Assembly (NCBI GenBank): GCA_017525455.1
Contig: JAFXSS010000145.1
Location: 1-44,368 of the forward strand
Length of the DNA: 44,368 nucleotides
Reading direction: 5' to 3'
From: Paludibacteraceae bacterium
Lineage (GTDB): Bacteria; Bacteroidota; Bacteroidia; Bacteroidales; Paludibacteraceae
Shown piece by piece: positions 1 to 8,138 of this stretch. The position numbers and the translations under genes are program-made. Positions within the stretch are counted from its first letter, which is position 1. The number at the start of each line of letters is the position of its first letter. The notes under the pieces were generated by a model that had not been told where the DNA came from, did not search any database, and saw nothing but the letters and a program-made list of their open reading frames with translations.

Positions 1-863
1 AGCACAGCACACCCCGGTTCGCCGCAGTGGAGACAGTTGGAGTACCGACAACTGCGGCTAAGGGCAAAAATCTCACGGAAGTAATGCCCGACTTCCTCCT
101 TTTGCATATCCAACGTACCAAAACCCTTGATACCCGGAGTGTCAATCAGCGCTCCGGGGAACACTTGTGCTGCATCGGATGTTTCGCGCGCAGCAGCCGG
201 CAGGAAATACATCTGGCTGAACGTAGTGGTATGCATACCCGTATCGTGCACATGCGAGATCTCTGCCGTACGCGTAACCTCAGCGCCAAAGATAGCATTG
301 AGCAGGGTGGATTTGCCGACACCGGAATTGCCGCTAAGCAGCGTAATCTTGCCGGCTAATTCCCGGCGCACGGCATCTATATCACCACAGAGAGCCGACA
401 ATGCCACCGTGCGATACCCCAAACCCGAATATAACTCCATCCACCTGTTGAGCGTAACCATATCCGAAGCATCCATCAGATCAGTCTTGTTGAACACAAG
501 CATAGCCGGAACACTGTATGCCTCGCAAGTAGCGAGAAAACGGTCGATGAACGTAGTGGACGTAGGCGGGTGATTGATAGTAACAAGCAGCGCCACCTGG
601 TCGATATTGGCTGCCAGGATATGTGACTCCTTGCTGAGATTGGTGCTGCGGCGGATGATATAGTTGCGACGCGGTAGAACAGAAGTTATCCACGTAGTAC
701 CGTCAGGCTGCTGCTCTATGCTTACATGGTCGCCCACCGCCAGAGGATTGGTGGAACGGATACCCGCCAAACGCAGATTGCCCTTGATATGGCAATCGAC
801 CACAGCACCGTCCGAGGTCAAAACCCCGATGCTACTACCGGATATTTTGGTGACAAGATTCAA
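1..863 (-). CDS. rsgA: Ribosome small-subunit-dependent GTPase A, 3' end cut by the window
   Basis: RsgA is a circularly permuted GTPase that helps mature the 30S subunit. Translating the minus strand from 863 gives an OB-fold N-terminus (GNLRLAGIRSTNPLAVGD), the G4 motif NKTD, the P-loop GNSGVGKST, the G3 motif DTPG and the start of the zinc site, C-x4-C-x-H-x5-C, in CRYSNCLHCGEPGC. The circularly permuted order G4, G1, G3 is diagnostic. The only reasonable start is TTG at 863, because an in-frame TAA lies four codons upstream and no ATG follows before the OB fold. The last residues lie beyond position 1. It is the last visible gene of the minus-strand series pyrH, frr, barrel protein, rsgA, starting 29 bases after the barrel gene stops. 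Function is certain; the TTG start is very likely. Confidence 0.95.
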   Translation of the reverse strand, partial: MNLVTKISGSSIGVLTSDGAVVDCHIKGNLRLAGIRSTNPLAVGDHVSIEQQPDGTTWITSVLPRRNYIIRRSTNLSKESHILAANIDQVALLVTINHPPTSTTFIDRFLATCEAYSVPAMLVFNKTDLMDASDMVTLNRWMELYSGLGYRTVALSALCGDIDAVRRELAGKITLLSGNSGVGKSTLLNAIFGAEVTRTAEISHVHDTGMHTTTFSQMYFLPAAARETSDAAQVFPGALIDTPGIKGFGTLDMQKEEVGHYFREIFALSRSCRYSNCLHCGEPGCAV

Positions 864-892
864 GGGAAGGATTTATGATTGCAATTTTATGA

Positions 893-2011
893 TTAAAAGG
901 CTTCGGTGGCGGTAAGGTAGAAGCCGTAGCCGTTGATGTTCAGCCAAGGATAGATATTGTTGCGCGCCACATCGGCACGAATATTGATCTTTGCGCGGTT
1001 GATAGTCAGCCGCAGCCCGAGACCGTACCCTATTTTAGGCACCGACCACTGCCAGTGCTGATAGTCGTACACATCGCCCGCGCCTGCAAACACACACGCC
1101 CTGATCCATCGCCAGATAGGGAAGCGGAGTTCGGTCTGCAGAGCCACCATCGTGTTGTCGCGGAACATGCCATATGGTATGCCTCGCACCAGATCTTGCC
1201 CACCTATGGTAGGTAACATCTGGAACGGCACATCATCCGGTGTAAGACTGGCCGCTATAGCCCCACGAACCTGGTAGCACCATACGACCTGCTTACCAAT
1301 AGGTATGTACTGACGAAAATCTATTTGTCCGGCAGTCAGTCCGCAGGTAGAACGCCACCAGCGGTTATAATGCGTGAGGCTGAACTTAAGCATCAGTCCC
1401 CTATGCGGATAATACACCTCGTCGCGCGAGTCGTACTGCACGGTGATACCTATACCGGGCATCTGAATAGTGACGGACTCATCGGCATTTTGCATACGCG
1501 TACGTTCCCACAGGTACTCGGCGTGCGGACCGATATACCAACTCCTGCCGACATGCACCAACGGCTGCACAAACGCATAACCCCGCTGTGAGTCATATGG
1601 CGTGCCACGACGGGCACCCGTACCGGCGATGTTAGGCTCGGCACCTATACCGTAGTAGATATCCGGATAATTGCGGAAGCCCGCCCTGAACTGCAACAGC
1701 CATGGCAGTAGCGTGCCGAAGTACAATGTACCCTGGGCATTGACATACCACTGCCTGTTCAGCGAGTAGGCACCGCCAACCTGAATAACCGATGTTCGCG
1801 GACTGAAGAGTTTGATATACGCCTGTGCCGCACCCCCGAACTCCCAGCCGGTCTCGGGCGTGTAGTTGATAACCGGCACTGCCATAGCAGGCCAGTTAGG
1901 CAACAGCAACTCCTCGTCAACCGAAGCGGCTGACGAAGTCCCGGCAGCAGACAGACGCACAACGCCAGTCCATACTGCCACAAGCACGATGATAAACCTT
2001 ACGCTACGCAA
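893..2011 (-). CDS. Omp85/BamA-superfamily outer-membrane barrel protein without POTRA domains
   Basis: This 372-residue protein has an N-terminal signal peptide (about residues 1-23, ending near LSAAG) followed directly by alternating amphipathic strands typical of the bacterial surface antigen (D15) barrel. The stretch YDSRDEVYYPHRGLMLKF is a hallmark of the Omp85 barrel, and the protein ends in an aromatic residue (EAF) as outer-membrane barrels usually do. True BamA proteins carry five POTRA domains and are about twice as long. Here there are only some 30 residues between signal peptide and barrel, so it is a barrel-only paralogue, not the essential BamA. It lies 21 bases after frr and 29 bases before rsgA and is probably cotranscribed with them. 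Its substrate is unknown; transport or assembly of an envelope component is only a guess. Confidence 0.85.
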   Translation of the reverse strand: MRSVRFIIVLVAVWTGVVRLSAAGTSSAASVDEELLLPNWPAMAVPVINYTPETGWEFGGAAQAYIKLFSPRTSVIQVGGAYSLNRQWYVNAQGTLYFGTLLPWLLQFRAGFRNYPDIYYGIGAEPNIAGTGARRGTPYDSQRGYAFVQPLVHVGRSWYIGPHAEYLWERTRMQNADESVTIQMPGIGITVQYDSRDEVYYPHRGLMLKFSLTHYNRWWRSTCGLTAGQIDFRQYIPIGKQVVWCYQVRGAIAASLTPDDVPFQMLPTIGGQDLVRGIPYGMFRDNTMVALQTELRFPIWRWIRACVFAGAGDVYDYQHWQWSVPKIGYGLGLRLTINRAKINIRADVARNNIYPWLNINGYGFYLTATEAF

Positions 2012-2032
2012 AATGCTACAACTGTGCGTACA

Positions 2033-2593
2033 TCAGACGGTCATAATTTCCTTCTCCTTCTTGGCATATACCTCATCGATCTGACGAACGTATTTGTCAT
2101 GAAGTTTCTGTGCATCCGCCTCGGCATCTTTCTCTACATCCTCGGGCATACCGTCCTTGACTTGCTTTTTGAGCAACTCGATAGCATCGCGGCGAGCATT
2201 GCGGATAGAAACCTTGGCATTCTCAGCCTCAGCCTTGCACTGCTTAGCCAGTTGCTGACGCCGTTCCTCGGTGAGCGGCGGGAGGATAAGACGGATAGTC
2301 TCGCCGTTGTTACTCGGTGCCAAACCGATGTTGGAGTTGATGATTGCGCGCTCGATGTCACCGATGATTTTTTTCTCCCACGGTTGGATAGAAATGGTGC
2401 GTGCATCAGGGGTAGTGATCGTAGCCACATTGGCCAGCGGCGACATAGTGCCGTAGTAGTCAACACGGATAGCATCCAGGATGCGCGGTGAGGCTTTGCC
2501 TGCGCGGATATGCGCGAGAGCATCGTCCAGGAAGAGCACGGCGGCTTGCATCGACTCTTCTGCCTCGTTCAGAATCTGTTTTGCTTCAATCAT
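2033..2593 (-). CDS. frr: Ribosome recycling factor
   Basis: The 186-residue product has the full RRF length and its conserved features: the helical start with [13 protein letters not shown], the segment near [25 protein letters not shown], and the [17 protein letters not shown] region of the tRNA-mimicking helical bundle. RRF acts with EF-G to split post-termination ribosomes. It follows pyrH with a 46-base spacer; pyrH-frr is a widely conserved pair. The spacer is made of short degenerate repeats (cagttatcagtgttcagtaatcac) with no visible terminator, so cotranscription is likely. Confidence 0.97.
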   Translation of the reverse strand: MIEAKQILNEAEESMQAAVLFLDDALAHIRAGKASPRILDAIRVDYYGTMSPLANVATITTPDARTISIQPWEKKIIGDIERAIINSNIGLAPSNNGETIRLILPPLTEERRQQLAKQCKAEAENAKVSIRNARRDAIELLKKQVKDGMPEDVEKDAEADAQKLHDKYVRQIDEVYAKKEKEIMTV

Positions 2594-2639
2594 AGTATAG
2601 AAATTTTAAGAAATCAGTTATCAGTGTTCAGTAATCACA

Positions 2640-3347
2640 TTATGGAGTAACCAGCGTACCTATCTGTATTCCGTTCATAACCTTCATCAGGTTGCCGGGT
2701 ACATCCATGTTAAAGACATAGATAGGCATCTTGTTTTCCTTGCACATGACGGTGGCTGTCTGATCCATCACCTTCAGCCCGCGTAGCAAAACCTCGTCGT
2801 AGGTTATGCGGTCGAACTTAATAGCCGTAGGATCCTTCTCGGGGTCAGCGGTGTAAATACCATCCACCCGTGTGCCCTTGAGCATGACGTCAGCTTTGAT
2901 CTCCAATGCACGGAGCGACGAACCGGTATCGGTAGTGAAGTACGGACTGCCTGTACCTCCCGCCAGGATAACCACCGTACCCTTGTTGAGCAGACGGATA
3001 GCCTTGTCGTTGGTATAGAACTCACCAATAGGCTCCATGCGGATGGATGTGAGTACGCGCGCAGGCTGACCTATCACATCGAACGACGATTTCAGCGCCA
3101 GCGCATTGATCACAGTAGCCAGCATACCCATCTGATCGCCCTTGACACGGTCGAAGCCCTGCGTTGAACCTTTCATACCGCGGAAGATATTGCCTCCGCC
3201 AATCACTATAGCCACCTGTACGCCCTGCTGCGCGATGGCCTTGATCTGAGAGGTGTATTCGTGCAGACGCTCGGTATCGATACCGAACCCCTGCTGACCT
3301 TGCAGGCTCTCACCCGATAGTTTTAACAAGATTCGTTTGTACTGCAT
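2640..3347 (-). CDS. pyrH: UMP kinase (uridylate kinase)
   Basis: This 235-residue protein belongs to the amino-acid-kinase fold and phosphorylates UMP to UDP in pyrimidine nucleotide synthesis. Visible motifs are KLSGESL near the start, the glycine-rich IGGGNIFRG, the DQMGMLATVINALAL segment and the VILAGGTGSPYFTTDT nucleotide-binding region. Its length is normal for bacterial PyrH. It stands at the head of a pyrH-frr-barrel-rsgA run on the minus strand and lies 88 bases downstream of the pcrA-type helicase gene. Confidence 0.97.
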   Translation of the reverse strand: MQYKRILLKLSGESLQGQQGFGIDTERLHEYTSQIKAIAQQGVQVAIVIGGGNIFRGMKGSTQGFDRVKGDQMGMLATVINALALKSSFDVIGQPARVLTSIRMEPIGEFYTNDKAIRLLNKGTVVILAGGTGSPYFTTDTGSSLRALEIKADVMLKGTRVDGIYTADPEKDPTAIKFDRITYDEVLLRGLKVMDQTATVMCKENKMPIYVFNMDVPGNLMKVMNGIQIGTLVTP

Positions 3348-3395
3348 AATCGTTTATTTTTTAGTCGAAAGTCGAAAGACTGTTCTCTTCGTTCA

Positions 3396-3426
3396 CTCAA
3401 AGATAAAAGCCTAATAGGTCTTTGAG
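3396..3426. repeat. Inverted repeat between pcrA and pyrH that shares 18 nt with a site at 21.08 kb
   Basis: The octamers CTCAAAGA (3396-3403) and TCTTTGAG (3419-3426) are exact inverted copies around a 15-base loop. The 18 bases 3396-3413 recur identically at 21076-21093, inside the signal-peptide codons of the BtuG-like gene. There is no clean T run, so this is not a convincing terminator. It may be an interspersed short repeat. A second micro-repeat family, AGTCGAAAG, occurs next to it at 3362-3379. Confidence 0.5.
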
Positions 3427-3435
3427 CGCAGCGGT

Positions 3436-5670
3436 CTAAATTCTTATGAGTTTAGCATACGCTAGAAGTAACGTTTTGGTGCCTTTGGTGTCGAAATCAA
3501 TCTCAATCTTTTCGTTCTCGTTCTCCCTGTACACGCGTTGCACTGTACCCTGGCCGAACACCTTATGGTCAATGCGATCGCCTGTTTTCCACTCCGATGC
3601 CACAGTCTGCTGCTCAGTCTTGGGTCGCAGCCCTGTGGTAGGCTTGAGTGAGCGCGGAGAGGGCGACGGTTGCAGCGGCATTTCTATCCACGGCGAAGGC
3701 TCACTGCTCGGTGCACTGAGTTGCAGGATGTACCGGCGGTCGATATCGCTTAAGAACCGTGAAGGGTTGCTAAAGTTGATTTGTCCGTTCTTCCATCGCG
3801 ACTTGGCATAGGTGAGGTAGCACTCCTGTTCGGCACGTGTGATAGCCACATACAACAACCGGCGTTCCTCCTCCAGTTCGCTCTCGTTCTGGCAGAACGG
3901 TGAGGGAAAGAGATTCTCCTCCAATCCTACCACGAACACAATGGGAAACTCCAACCCTTTGGCAGCATGCACGGTCATCATTGTCAGACGCGATGTAGTG
4001 TCGTCCAAGCCCTCGTCCTGATCGGTGAGCAGACTGACCTCATGGATAAAATCCGTTATACGCGTATCCTCGCCTTGTCCCAGACGGTCTTCCGCGTACT
4101 GGCGCACACCGCTCAACAACTCCTCGAGGTTAGCCTTGCGGTCGATACCTTCGGCAGTGGTGTCCTGAGCAGCATCGTTCATCAGTCCGGACTGATTGAG
4201 TACGAGTTGTGCAAACTCAAAAGCAGGCAGTTCCTGCATCTGACGTGCAAACTCCTGTATCATCCCGGCAAATGCCTGCAGTTTGCGTCCTGTAGCAGCA
4301 CTTATCTCGCCTGTGTAGGCTTCGGGGTTATGCATGACGCGCAACATCGGTATATTGTCGTGTAGCGCAATCTCTCGCACACGCGCGATTGTGGTAGCAC
4401 CTATACCACGCTTAGGCACGTTGACTATACGCTCCAGTGCCTCGTCGTCACTGACATTGGCCGCCAGACGGAAGTAGGCTATGGCATCCTTGATCTCCTT
4501 GCGCTGATAGAACGACATACCTCCGTAAATGCGGTAGGGTATGCCGAATTTGCGCATCTCTTCCTCCAGGCTACGGCTCTGGGCATTGGTGCGGTACAGG
4601 ATGGCAATATCCTCATAGTCGCGTTTGTTCAGCCGGTGTAAACTCAGTATCTGTCGCGCTACGGAAGCGCTCTCCTCGCGGTCATTGCTGTAGCCGGTAA
4701 GATGCAGGCGTTCGCCCTCCTCCTTCTCGGAATAGACTTCCTTGTAAATCTGTCCCTTGTTCTTATGTATAAGGCTGTTGGCAGCATTCACAATGTTCTG
4801 GGTCGAGCGATAGTTGCGCTCAAGTTTGAAGAGTTTGGCACCTTGGTAACCGTTCTGGAAGGTTAGAATATTCTCAATCGTCGCCCCGCGGAAACTATAA
4901 ATACTCTGTGCATCATCGCCCACTACGCAAATATGATTCTGCGGTTCCGCCAGCAGTTTGACAATCAGGTACTGCGTATGGTTGGTATCCTGATACTCAT
5001 CTACGAGCACGTGCCAGAACCGTTGTTGATAACGCTCTCGCACATCGGCATGCTCGCGTAGCAGCAACACGGTGTAGAGCAACAGGTCGTCGAAATCCAT
5101 CGCATTGGCGGCCTTTAGACGGCGGTTGTACTCGGCATAGACCGATGCCATCTTGTACAGCCGTTCCAGACGATCCACCTTGGCAAACGACTCGCTGTGC
5201 GCATATTGTTCGGGTGAGACGAAGTTAGCCTTTGCACTACTGATGCGCGAGAGTACGACACCTGATTTGTAAATTTTGTCGTCGAGATGCAGGTCTTTGA
5301 CAATCTTCTTGACAAGGCTCTTCTGGTCGGCAGCATCATAGATAGTGAAGTCGCGGGTGAAACCTATATACTCCGCCTCCGCTCTTAACATGCGCGCACA
5401 AATACTATGGAACGTACCCATCCATAGATACCTCGCCACATCTTCGCCCACCAGGCGGATGATACGCTGCTTCATCTCGCGCGCGGCTTTGTTGGTAAAC
5501 GTAAGAGCAAGTATATGTCCGGCAGGTATGCCCTGCGTGAGCAGGTAAGCAATCTTGTAGGTGAGCACACGCGTCTTGCCGGAACCTGCTCCGGCAATCA
5601 CAAGCAGCGGCCCGTCGTTATACGCCACGGCAGAACGCTGACTGTCGTTCAACTCATCGATAAACTGCAT
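3436..5670 (-). CDS. pcrA: ATP-dependent DNA helicase, UvrD/PcrA/Rep family
   Basis: This superfamily 1A helicase (744 residues from the chosen start) unwinds DNA in a 3'-5' direction in repair and replication restart. Motifs in order are Q motif/LNDSQRSAV, Walker A GAGSGKT (27-33), VDEYQDTN (Walker B), VVGDDAQSIYSFRGA, RNYRSTQNI, TVHAAKGLEF and YVAITRAE. The C-terminus carries the short Tudor-like tail typical of PcrA (GDRIDHKVFGQGTVQRV). The start at 5670 gives the canonical N-terminus MQFIDELN. A longer reading to 5877 would overlap the divergent rsmF start and its promoter and encodes an unrelated sequence, so I reject it. PcrA and UvrD cannot be told apart from sequence alone; the C-terminal tail favours PcrA. 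Confidence 0.95.
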   Translation of the reverse strand: MQFIDELNDSQRSAVAYNDGPLLVIAGAGSGKTRVLTYKIAYLLTQGIPAGHILALTFTNKAAREMKQRIIRLVGEDVARYLWMGTFHSICARMLRAEAEYIGFTRDFTIYDAADQKSLVKKIVKDLHLDDKIYKSGVVLSRISSAKANFVSPEQYAHSESFAKVDRLERLYKMASVYAEYNRRLKAANAMDFDDLLLYTVLLLREHADVRERYQQRFWHVLVDEYQDTNHTQYLIVKLLAEPQNHICVVGDDAQSIYSFRGATIENILTFQNGYQGAKLFKLERNYRSTQNIVNAANSLIHKNKGQIYKEVYSEKEEGERLHLTGYSNDREESASVARQILSLHRLNKRDYEDIAILYRTNAQSRSLEEEMRKFGIPYRIYGGMSFYQRKEIKDAIAYFRLAANVSDDEALERIVNVPKRGIGATTIARVREIALHDNIPMLRVMHNPEAYTGEISAATGRKLQAFAGMIQEFARQMQELPAFEFAQLVLNQSGLMNDAAQDTTAEGIDRKANLEELLSGVRQYAEDRLGQGEDTRITDFIHEVSLLTDQDEGLDDTTSRLTMMTVHAAKGLEFPIVFVVGLEENLFPSPFCQNESELEEERRLLYVAITRAEQECYLTYAKSRWKNGQINFSNPSRFLSDIDRRYILQLSAPSSEPSPWIEMPLQPSPSPRSLKPTTGLRPKTEQQTVASEWKTGDRIDHKVFGQGTVQRVYRENENEKIEIDFDTKGTKTLLLAYAKLIRI

Positions 5671-5746
5671 ACGCAACTTCAGATTACACTTTAACGCCAC
5701 AAAGTTACAAAAAATTATTGATAAATCATAATTATTTGCATTTTTT

Positions 5747-5778
5747 TTTGCAAAATACGAAAAAAAACAGTAACTTTG
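5747..5778 (+). promoter_or_regulatory. Bacteroidota-type promoter for the RsmF-like gene
   Basis: A TTTG box at 5747-5750 and TAACTTTG at 5771-5778 are separated by exactly 20 bases, matching the -33/-7 arrangement of the primary sigma factor in Bacteroidota. The predicted transcript begins about 45 bases before the ATG at 5829. A weaker -7-like element on the other strand (CAAAGTTA at 5700-5707) could serve the pcrA gene, but its -33 box is poor. Confidence 0.7.
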
Positions 5779-5828
5779 TAGGCGAAATGGCATAAAAGGT
5801 GCCATGAATGGTCTGTTGACGACAAGAA

Positions 5829-7172
5829 ATGCTACCGGTTGATTTTGTAGATATGATGCAACAGCAGTTGGGTGCACAAGCTCCCCAACTCTTTCATGCG
5901 TTGGAGCAGGAACCTGTTACATCCATCCGCCTAAACGACAAGATTGACGAGTTGTCGTTCAATGCCGATATCGACGAGGTGCCGTGGCACTACGAGGGCT
6001 ACTATCTGTCCGAACGTCCGCAGTTCACGCTCGACCCGCTATTTCACGCCGGTTGTTACTACGTACAGGAAGCATCATCGATGCTTATTCAATGTGCACT
6101 GGAGCAATATGTAGCCGAGGACAGTCTGGCGCTGGACTTATGCGCAGCACCCGGCGGCAAAGCTACGCTGATCAGTCAGTATCTGGGAGCACAAGGACTT
6201 CTGGTAGCCAATGAGGTTGTACGGCAGCGAGTGTTCATCCTGTCGGAGAACATACAGAAGTGGGGCAACGGCAATACCGTGGTTACCCACAATACACCTG
6301 CATTGTTCGGTGAGGCTATGCCCAACGCTTTCGACTGCATACTGGTGGATGCCCCGTGCTCCGGTGAGGGTATGTTCCGCAAGGATGAGCAGGCTGTAGC
6401 CGACTGGTCAATGCGTGCCGTACGGCAGTGCGTTGAGCGGCAGCGGTCGATACTATACGACGCGTGGGACGCACTCAAGCCAGGAGGCATACTGATATAT
6501 TCCACATGCACCTTCAACCGCCATGAGGATGAGGAGAACGCTATGTGGATTGCCGAGGAGTTAGGCGCGGATATCCTGCCGCTGAGCCTCGACCCCGCCT
6601 GGGGCATAGTGGAGAGCATAGCCGGTTACCACTGCTATCCACATCTGGTACGCGGTGAAGGGTTCTACCTGTGTGTACTGCGCAAGCGCAGACACGACTT
6701 TGATCCCTTCCGCATCAAGCACGCCAAGAAACCCAATAGCACTCCCATCACTGCCGAGAACAAAGAACTTGTACGCTCGTGGCTGAGCGAGCCGGACAAG
6801 TGGGCACTCCGACAACTCGACAGATTCATAACCGCCTACCCCATCAAGTACAAGGAACTGATTGACTACATGAGCACACGGTTCTTATGCATATCGTTGG
6901 GTTTCGGTTTGGCAGAGGAGCGAGGCAAGCACTTTGCACCGCAGCACAGTCTGTCGATGTCGAAGGCTGCACGTATTGATGCTTTCCCGCAACTGGAGGT
7001 TAACCTGGAGAGCGCTTTGGCTTACCTGCGCACCGAGTCGCTACCGTTATCCAACCTGCCGCTTGGTCTGCTGCTGGTAACGTATCACGGTGTGCCTCTC
7101 GGGTTTGTAAAGAACGTAGGCTCACGCTGCAATAATCTCTATCCTAACGAATGGCGAATACGCAACTTATAA
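5829..7172 (+). CDS. RsmF-like rRNA (cytosine-C5) methyltransferase, NOP2/Sun family
   Basis: The 447-residue protein transfers a methyl group from S-adenosylmethionine to cytosine C5 in rRNA. The SAM site is LDLCAAPGGKATLIS (103-117). The two cysteines of this family are visible: C177 in DAPCSGEGMFRKD and C227 in YSTCTFNRHEDEENA. The MFRKD extension after the first cysteine is typical of the RsmF/YebU branch. The C-terminal 150 residues look like the PUA-type RNA-binding region of RsmF (SLPLSNLPLGLLLVTYHGVPLGFVKNVG). The last 22 bases overlap the next gene, so translation is probably coupled. The exact target cytosine cannot be told from sequence. Confidence 0.93.
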   Translation: MLPVDFVDMMQQQLGAQAPQLFHALEQEPVTSIRLNDKIDELSFNADIDEVPWHYEGYYLSERPQFTLDPLFHAGCYYVQEASSMLIQCALEQYVAEDSLALDLCAAPGGKATLISQYLGAQGLLVANEVVRQRVFILSENIQKWGNGNTVVTHNTPALFGEAMPNAFDCILVDAPCSGEGMFRKDEQAVADWSMRAVRQCVERQRSILYDAWDALKPGGILIYSTCTFNRHEDEENAMWIAEELGADILPLSLDPAWGIVESIAGYHCYPHLVRGEGFYLCVLRKRRHDFDPFRIKHAKKPNSTPITAENKELVRSWLSEPDKWALRQLDRFITAYPIKYKELIDYMSTRFLCISLGFGLAEERGKHFAPQHSLSMSKAARIDAFPQLEVNLESALAYLRTESLPLSNLPLGLLLVTYHGVPLGFVKNVGSRCNNLYPNEWRIRNL

Positions 7173-8116
7173 ATATTCTCCGCAGGGCTGCGGTTATCCT
7201 GCTCATACTGGCAGCAGTAACACCGCTCCGCGCCCAGCAGTGGCACACCACGATTGAAGTCACGCATCCTGCCGAGCTGAGTTTGCCATTGTCGGTAAGC
7301 GAGGTGCTGCTGGTGAACAACACCGTAGCTCACCCTGACGAGCCGATGGGTGCGTTCTACACGCTGATGGCCTGCTCTGAGATGCTCGAGGGATCGGACT
7401 ACCTGCCGGCAGTGCTCGAGACATCGCAAAACGAGTCGGGAAGTCTGTACAGGCGTCAACTGCTCAGCACCACACAGGCCGACTCGCTGATGAGCATGTA
7501 TCAGAGTCAGGCACTGATCGTGCTCAACCAACTGATCGTTCATCCCTCCACCGAGTGCTACCAGACTGACGACGACACATACTACGCCTTCACTCAGGCT
7601 GTGGCAGCCACTCACTGGACACTGTTCTTCCCCAACGAAAATAACCAACTTACTCAGCGCACACTCGTGTACGCCGATACGCTGTACTGGGAGAACGAAG
7701 GTGAGTCGGCGGAGTCAGCGGTACAGGCACTGCCCTCTAATGAGGAGGCCGGTGATGAGATGTGCATCTACGCGGGCGAACATTTTGCCGAGCGTATGCT
7801 GCCGCAAGTGGAGACCGCCGACCGCTATCTGTACGATCTGGGAAAGGATGATCAGGGTATAGAGTATTTCGCCCGCCGCCAGTGGCAACAGGCTATTGAT
7901 GTATGGTCACAGCCACGCAAAAACAAGAAACTCGCCGCCTATGCCGCAGCCAACTGTGCGGTGGTATATGAGATTATAGGTGACCTGGGATCAGCCTATG
8001 CCGCTGCCGGGAAAGCTCTGAACACCTTCGAGAGTATCCACACGGCTGATGCCCGCCAACAGGCGGTGAACATTCGTTATTACCAGACGCAACTGCGCGA
8101 GCGGATGGCAAAGTAG
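7151..8116 (+). CDS. DUF6340-family secreted protein with a TPR-like C-terminus
   Basis: This 321-residue protein has a signal peptide (about 1-29, ending LRAQ) and then a segment starting WHTTIEVTHPAELSLPLSVSEVLLVNN, characteristic of the Bacteroidota family DUF6340. The C-terminal third is helical and reads like one or two tetratricopeptide repeats (AAANCAVVYEIIGDLGSAYAAAGKALNTF). No catalytic motif is visible and the function is unknown. Its start lies inside the end of the methyltransferase gene, indicating an operon. It ends 22 bases from the convergent helicase gene, with no room for a clear separate terminator. Confidence 0.8.
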   Translation: MANTQLINILRRAAVILLILAAVTPLRAQQWHTTIEVTHPAELSLPLSVSEVLLVNNTVAHPDEPMGAFYTLMACSEMLEGSDYLPAVLETSQNESGSLYRRQLLSTTQADSLMSMYQSQALIVLNQLIVHPSTECYQTDDDTYYAFTQAVAATHWTLFFPNENNQLTQRTLVYADTLYWENEGESAESAVQALPSNEEAGDEMCIYAGEHFAERMLPQVETADRYLYDLGKDDQGIEYFARRQWQQAIDVWSQPRKNKKLAAYAAANCAVVYEIIGDLGSAYAAAGKALNTFESIHTADARQQAVNIRYYQTQLRERMAK

Positions 8117-8138
8117 ATTGTTTCCCTAAATTTTACGA

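Noticed and set aside
5700..5731. A second Bacteroidota promoter for the pcrA-type gene
   Set aside because: CAAAGTTA at 5700 is a good -7 box on the minus strand but the -33 position lacks TTTG, so I note it only as possible.
5671..5877. N-terminal extension of the PcrA-type helicase by 69 residues
   Set aside because: It runs through the divergent rsmF promoter and start, has no helicase homology, and the normal MQFIDELN start lies at 5670.
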